56,704 nucleotides of DNA, from positions 1-56,704 of the forward strand of contig NZ_JARKNA010000002.1 in assembly GCF_029360765.1 (NCBI RefSeq), read 5' to 3'. Position numbers and translations under genes: made by a program. The notes beneath the pieces are model-generated. The model was not told the origin of the DNA, ran no database searches, and was given only the letters and a program-made list of their open reading frames with translations. Of this stretch, positions 54,125-56,704 are shown in pieces. This DNA comes from Terrimonas pollutisoli (lineage in GTDB: Bacteria > Bacteroidota > Bacteroidia > Chitinophagales > Chitinophagaceae). The first letter of the stretch is position 1; every line of letters starts with the position of its first letter.

Positions 54125-55831
54125 ATGCAAAAACGAAATATAATTGCTTATATAGCTTCAGGAATGCTGTTGTTCAGCTCCTGTAAAAAACAACTGGACT
54201 ATGTTCCAACCGGCGTATTATCATCGGCAGATCTTACTTCTCCCACTGCGGTGGAGGGCTTGGTTACTGCAGCCTATGCCGGCATTGGTAATGGAGATAT
54301 GATCGGCCCCATTTATAGCAATTGGGCTTATGGGAGTGTTCGTTCAGACGATGCGTATAAAGGGGGTGGCGGTACCGGAGATGTGGGTGAGATTGATGCG
54401 ATGGAACATTACAATCTTGTTCAGCCGACTATGGACGCTTTTGTCTCGCGGACCTGGAAAAATTTATTCAAATCCATTTCACGGGCCAATGTGGCTTTGC
54501 GTGCTGTGAATGCATTATCGGATGCCGACTTCCCGCAAAAGAAATCAAGAGTAGCAGAGCTGAAATTTTTGCGTGCACACAGCTATTTCACGATGAAATT
54601 GTTGTACAAGAACATTCCCATCTTTGATGAGACTGCAACAGAAGAGGAAATTTTAAAAGTCTCCAACGATCTGACCAATGATGAATCGTGGAATAAAATT
54701 GCCGCCGATTTTCAATATGCAGTTGATAATTTACCGGAAACCCAGGCACAACTGGGTAGGCCCAATAAATACGCTGCACAGGCTTACCTGGCAAAATTAA
54801 AATTGTTCCAGGCCTACGAACAAAATGCAACGCACCAGGTGGTGAACATCAACCAGACAAGGTTGCAGGAAGTGGTTGACTTAACTCAGTCAGTTATTGC
54901 ATCAGGAAAATATTCATTAAGCCCTGACATCGCCGATAATTTTTTACCCGAAACAGAAAATGGCCCTGAATCAGTTTTTGCAATCCAGTTTACTATTAAC
55001 GATGGTACCACATCCGGCCGATTGAATTATGAAGATGGATTGAACTACCCGCATGGTGCGCCACAATATGGCTGCTGTGGTTTTCATGCCGGCAGTCAAA
55101 ACCTGGTGAATGCACACACGACAGACGCCAGTGGCCTGCCCAACTTTACTACGTTTAACAATGGTATCGCTGATTTAAAAACAGCAACAGTTGATGTGAG
55201 GTTGGATCATACAGTCGGAATTGACGGGCATGTGTATAAATATGATAACACAAAATTGTTCAGCAACAGTTGGGTGCGTGATCCGGGTGTGTATGGCAAT
55301 TTTCATACAATGCGTAATCAGCAACTGGCCAATAGCTCATCCTATTTCAAAAACGGACCATTTATGGGCGTCGCTAAAAACTATGATATTATTCGTTACG
55401 ACGAAGTATTGTTGATGCAGGCAGAAGCTTATATAGAATTGGGTCAGCAAGATAAAGCCTTACCACTGATCAACCAGGTTAGAGCAAGAGCAGCGGCGAG
55501 CACCGGCAAGCTGAAAAAATTAGACGGTACGTTTGCCTCCAAATATAATGTACAGCCTTATCCCGCTGCTGGCTGGACACAGGCTTATGCCCGCCAGGCA
55601 TTGCAGTGGGAGAGAAGATTGGAGTTTGCAACAGAAGGTCACCGTTTCTTTGACCTGGTAAGATGGGGCATTGCGGCGCCAACCTTGAATCAGTATATCG
55701 CTGTGGAGAAAACAAGAAGAACATTTTTGGCGACGGCTGTTTTTACAGCGGGAAGAGATGAATATTTACCCATTCCTCAATCCGAGATCACATTTACGAA
55801 TGGATTGTATAAACAAAACCCTGGCTATTAG
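54125..55831 (+). CDS. SusD/RagB-like glycan-binding lipoprotein, module 3
   Basis: Surface lipoprotein partner of the SusC 23 bp upstream, 568 residues. The signal ends in the lipobox-like LFSSC followed by KKQLDYVPTGVLS. SusD marks include SPTAVEGLVTAAYAGIGNG, FKSISRANVALRAVNAL, KSRVAELKFLRAHSYFTMKL, YDEVLLMQAEAYIELGQQDK, LINQVRARAA and WERRLEFATEGHRFFDLVRW. It closes the operon; no terminator was seen in the repeat-filled sequence after it. Enzymes for the glycan are expected further right or elsewhere. Confidence 0.95.
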   Translation: MQKRNIIAYIASGMLLFSSCKKQLDYVPTGVLSSADLTSPTAVEGLVTAAYAGIGNGDMIGPIYSNWAYGSVRSDDAYKGGGGTGDVGEIDAMEHYNLVQPTMDAFVSRTWKNLFKSISRANVALRAVNALSDADFPQKKSRVAELKFLRAHSYFTMKLLYKNIPIFDETATEEEILKVSNDLTNDESWNKIAADFQYAVDNLPETQAQLGRPNKYAAQAYLAKLKLFQAYEQNATHQVVNINQTRLQEVVDLTQSVIASGKYSLSPDIADNFLPETENGPESVFAIQFTINDGTTSGRLNYEDGLNYPHGAPQYGCCGFHAGSQNLVNAHTTDASGLPNFTTFNNGIADLKTATVDVRLDHTVGIDGHVYKYDNTKLFSNSWVRDPGVYGNFHTMRNQQLANSSSYFKNGPFMGVAKNYDIIRYDEVLLMQAEAYIELGQQDKALPLINQVRARAAASTGKLKKLDGTFASKYNVQPYPAAGWTQAYARQALQWERRLEFATEGHRFFDLVRWGIAAPTLNQYIAVEKTRRTFLATAVFTAGRDEYLPIPQSEITFTNGLYKQNPGY

Positions 55832-56704
55832 GTGTAATAAAGAAATAATGGCTAATTCATATTTTGGGGCAGCCGGAAAAATAGTGGTTTTGATATGCTG
55901 ACCAGGGAAGCTCTTAAAACAACATTCGGTTTATATCACCTAACCTTAGTAGAAAGAATTATTTGAATGAATGAACCTTATTACCTTATTGGTTGAGAAA
56001 AGAGGCTTGCAATTTGCACAGTCCTGGAGAGGTTAAATTAGAATAATGTAATAAGGTCGGCGGTTTATGAATCATTTTTCTACTAAGGTTTAGTGGTGGT
56101 GTTGAGTAAGAAAAATTAAAATAAGCTTTTGACAACCTGCATTTCAAAATATGAATCAATCAACATAGCAACTAAGCAATCTTTGAGATGCCGGAAAAGA
56201 TATTGGCTTTAGGTGGTTAGATTAAGGTGGATTTCAAAACAACAGCGATTTTGCATCACCTAAACCTTAATAGAAAGAAGTCACTTGAATGATTGAACCT
56301 TATTACCTTATTGGTCAAAGAAAGAGGTTGGCAATTTTGCACAGTTTTTGAGAAATCGGATAAAAATAATGTACTAAGGTTGGTAATTTATGAATCATTT
56401 TCTACTAAGGTTTAGTGGTGGTGTTGAGTAAGAAAAATTAAAATAAGCTTTTGACAACCTGCATTTCAAAATATGAATCAATCAACATAGCAACTAAGCA
56501 ATCTTTGAGATGCCGGAAAAGATATTGGCTTTAGGTATTTATATTAAGCAGCTTTTTAGAAGCAACATCGATTTGCATCACCTAAACCTTAGTAGAAAAA
56601 AAGTTACTTGAATGAATGGACCTTATTACCTTATTGGTCGGGAAAAAAGGCTTGCAAAATTTGCGCAGTCTTTTAGAAATCGGATAAAAATAATGTACTA
56701 AGGT
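55832..56704. repeat. Gene-free region with ~320-bp tandem direct repeats
   Basis: From about 55872 the sequence is a direct repeat with period 320-322 bp: unit A from ~55931, unit B from 56251, and a partial unit C from 56573 that runs off the window. About 147 bp (56068-56214 and 56389-56536) are identical between A and B apart from one T, while the other half of each unit has diverged. A degenerate edge precedes unit A (GCCGGAAAA at 55872). No coding frame is visible. Confidence 0.9.
55943..56089. repeat. Nested inverted repeats inside tandem unit A
   Basis: Outer arms ACCTTAGTAG (55943-55952) and CTACTAAGGT (56080-56089) are perfect reverse complements. Inner arms ACCTTATTAC (55975-55984) and GTAATAAGGT (56048-56057) are also perfect. 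Unit B keeps both pairs, each with a mismatch, and unit C keeps the left arms. A foldback DNA element or a structured RNA are both possible. Confidence 0.7.

Noticed and set aside
55931..56704. Integron attC array: ACCTAAC and GTTGAGT fit the RYYYAAC and GTTRRRY core patterns
   Set aside because: These degenerate motifs occur by chance about once per kilobase, unit B does not keep ACCTAAC, no cassette genes lie between them and no integrase is in the window.
55872..56704. CRISPR array
   Set aside because: Repeat period (~320 bp) and unit structure do not fit short repeats with unique spacers, and no cas gene is present.

Overview
The window is a chromosomal stretch of a Bacteroidota bacterium, most likely a Chitinophagaceae relative. 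This rests on three SusC/SusD pairs, two FecI-type sigma / FecR anti-sigma pairs, a hybrid two-component system, a type IX secretion sorting domain, TAnnTTTG-like promoter boxes and dispersed palindromic repeats. No rRNA, tRNA or CRISPR array was seen. Gene identities come from reading protein sequence and motifs, not from database searches.

Layout. 1-5.6 kb: the 3' part of an IS982-type transposase, a secreted GloVer-repeat protein with a T9SS tail, and a DUF3472 protein. 5.8-13.3 kb: glycan-uptake module 1 (ECF sigma, FecR, STN-bearing SusC, SusD). 13.4-20.3 kb: a lipoprotein with FG-GAP/VCBS repeats and an UnbV/ASPIC domain, then a large PVC-type haem-binding CxxCH protein with HEAT-like repeats. 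20.9-28.3 kb: module 2, with the same sigma/FecR/SusC/SusD order. 28.5-38.2 kb: a tightly packed degradation operon with three different GH29 alpha-L-fucosidases, an alpha-galactosidase-like enzyme, an S1-type sulfatase and a Tat-exported xylose-isomerase-like TIM-barrel protein. This points to a fucosylated, probably sulfated and galactose-containing glycan. 38.3-45.2 kb: housekeeping and accessory genes (small monooxygenase, transglutaminase-like protein, nucleoside deaminase, small lipoproteins) and a redox-stress-like cluster (HxlR regulator divergent from YcaC-like hydrolase, pirin and cupin). This stretch also holds gene remnants and palindromic repeats. 45.4-55.8 kb: module 3, a hybrid two-component sensor with a periplasmic sugar-binding-protein domain, divergent from a sugar-porter MFS permease, a PfkB sugar kinase, a previously unlisted 51-codon ORF, SusC and SusD. 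The set closely parallels the fructan utilisation locus of Bacteroides thetaiotaomicron, but no GH32 enzyme is in the window. 55.8-56.7 kb: a gene-free array of about 320-bp tandem repeats with nested inverted repeats, running off the end.

Regulatory logic visible in the sequence: the two SusC proteins next to sigma/FecR pairs carry the N-terminal STN signalling domain, while the SusC in the two-component-controlled module lacks it. The first two modules therefore look trans-envelope (FecA-like) regulated, and the third periplasmic-sugar regulated.
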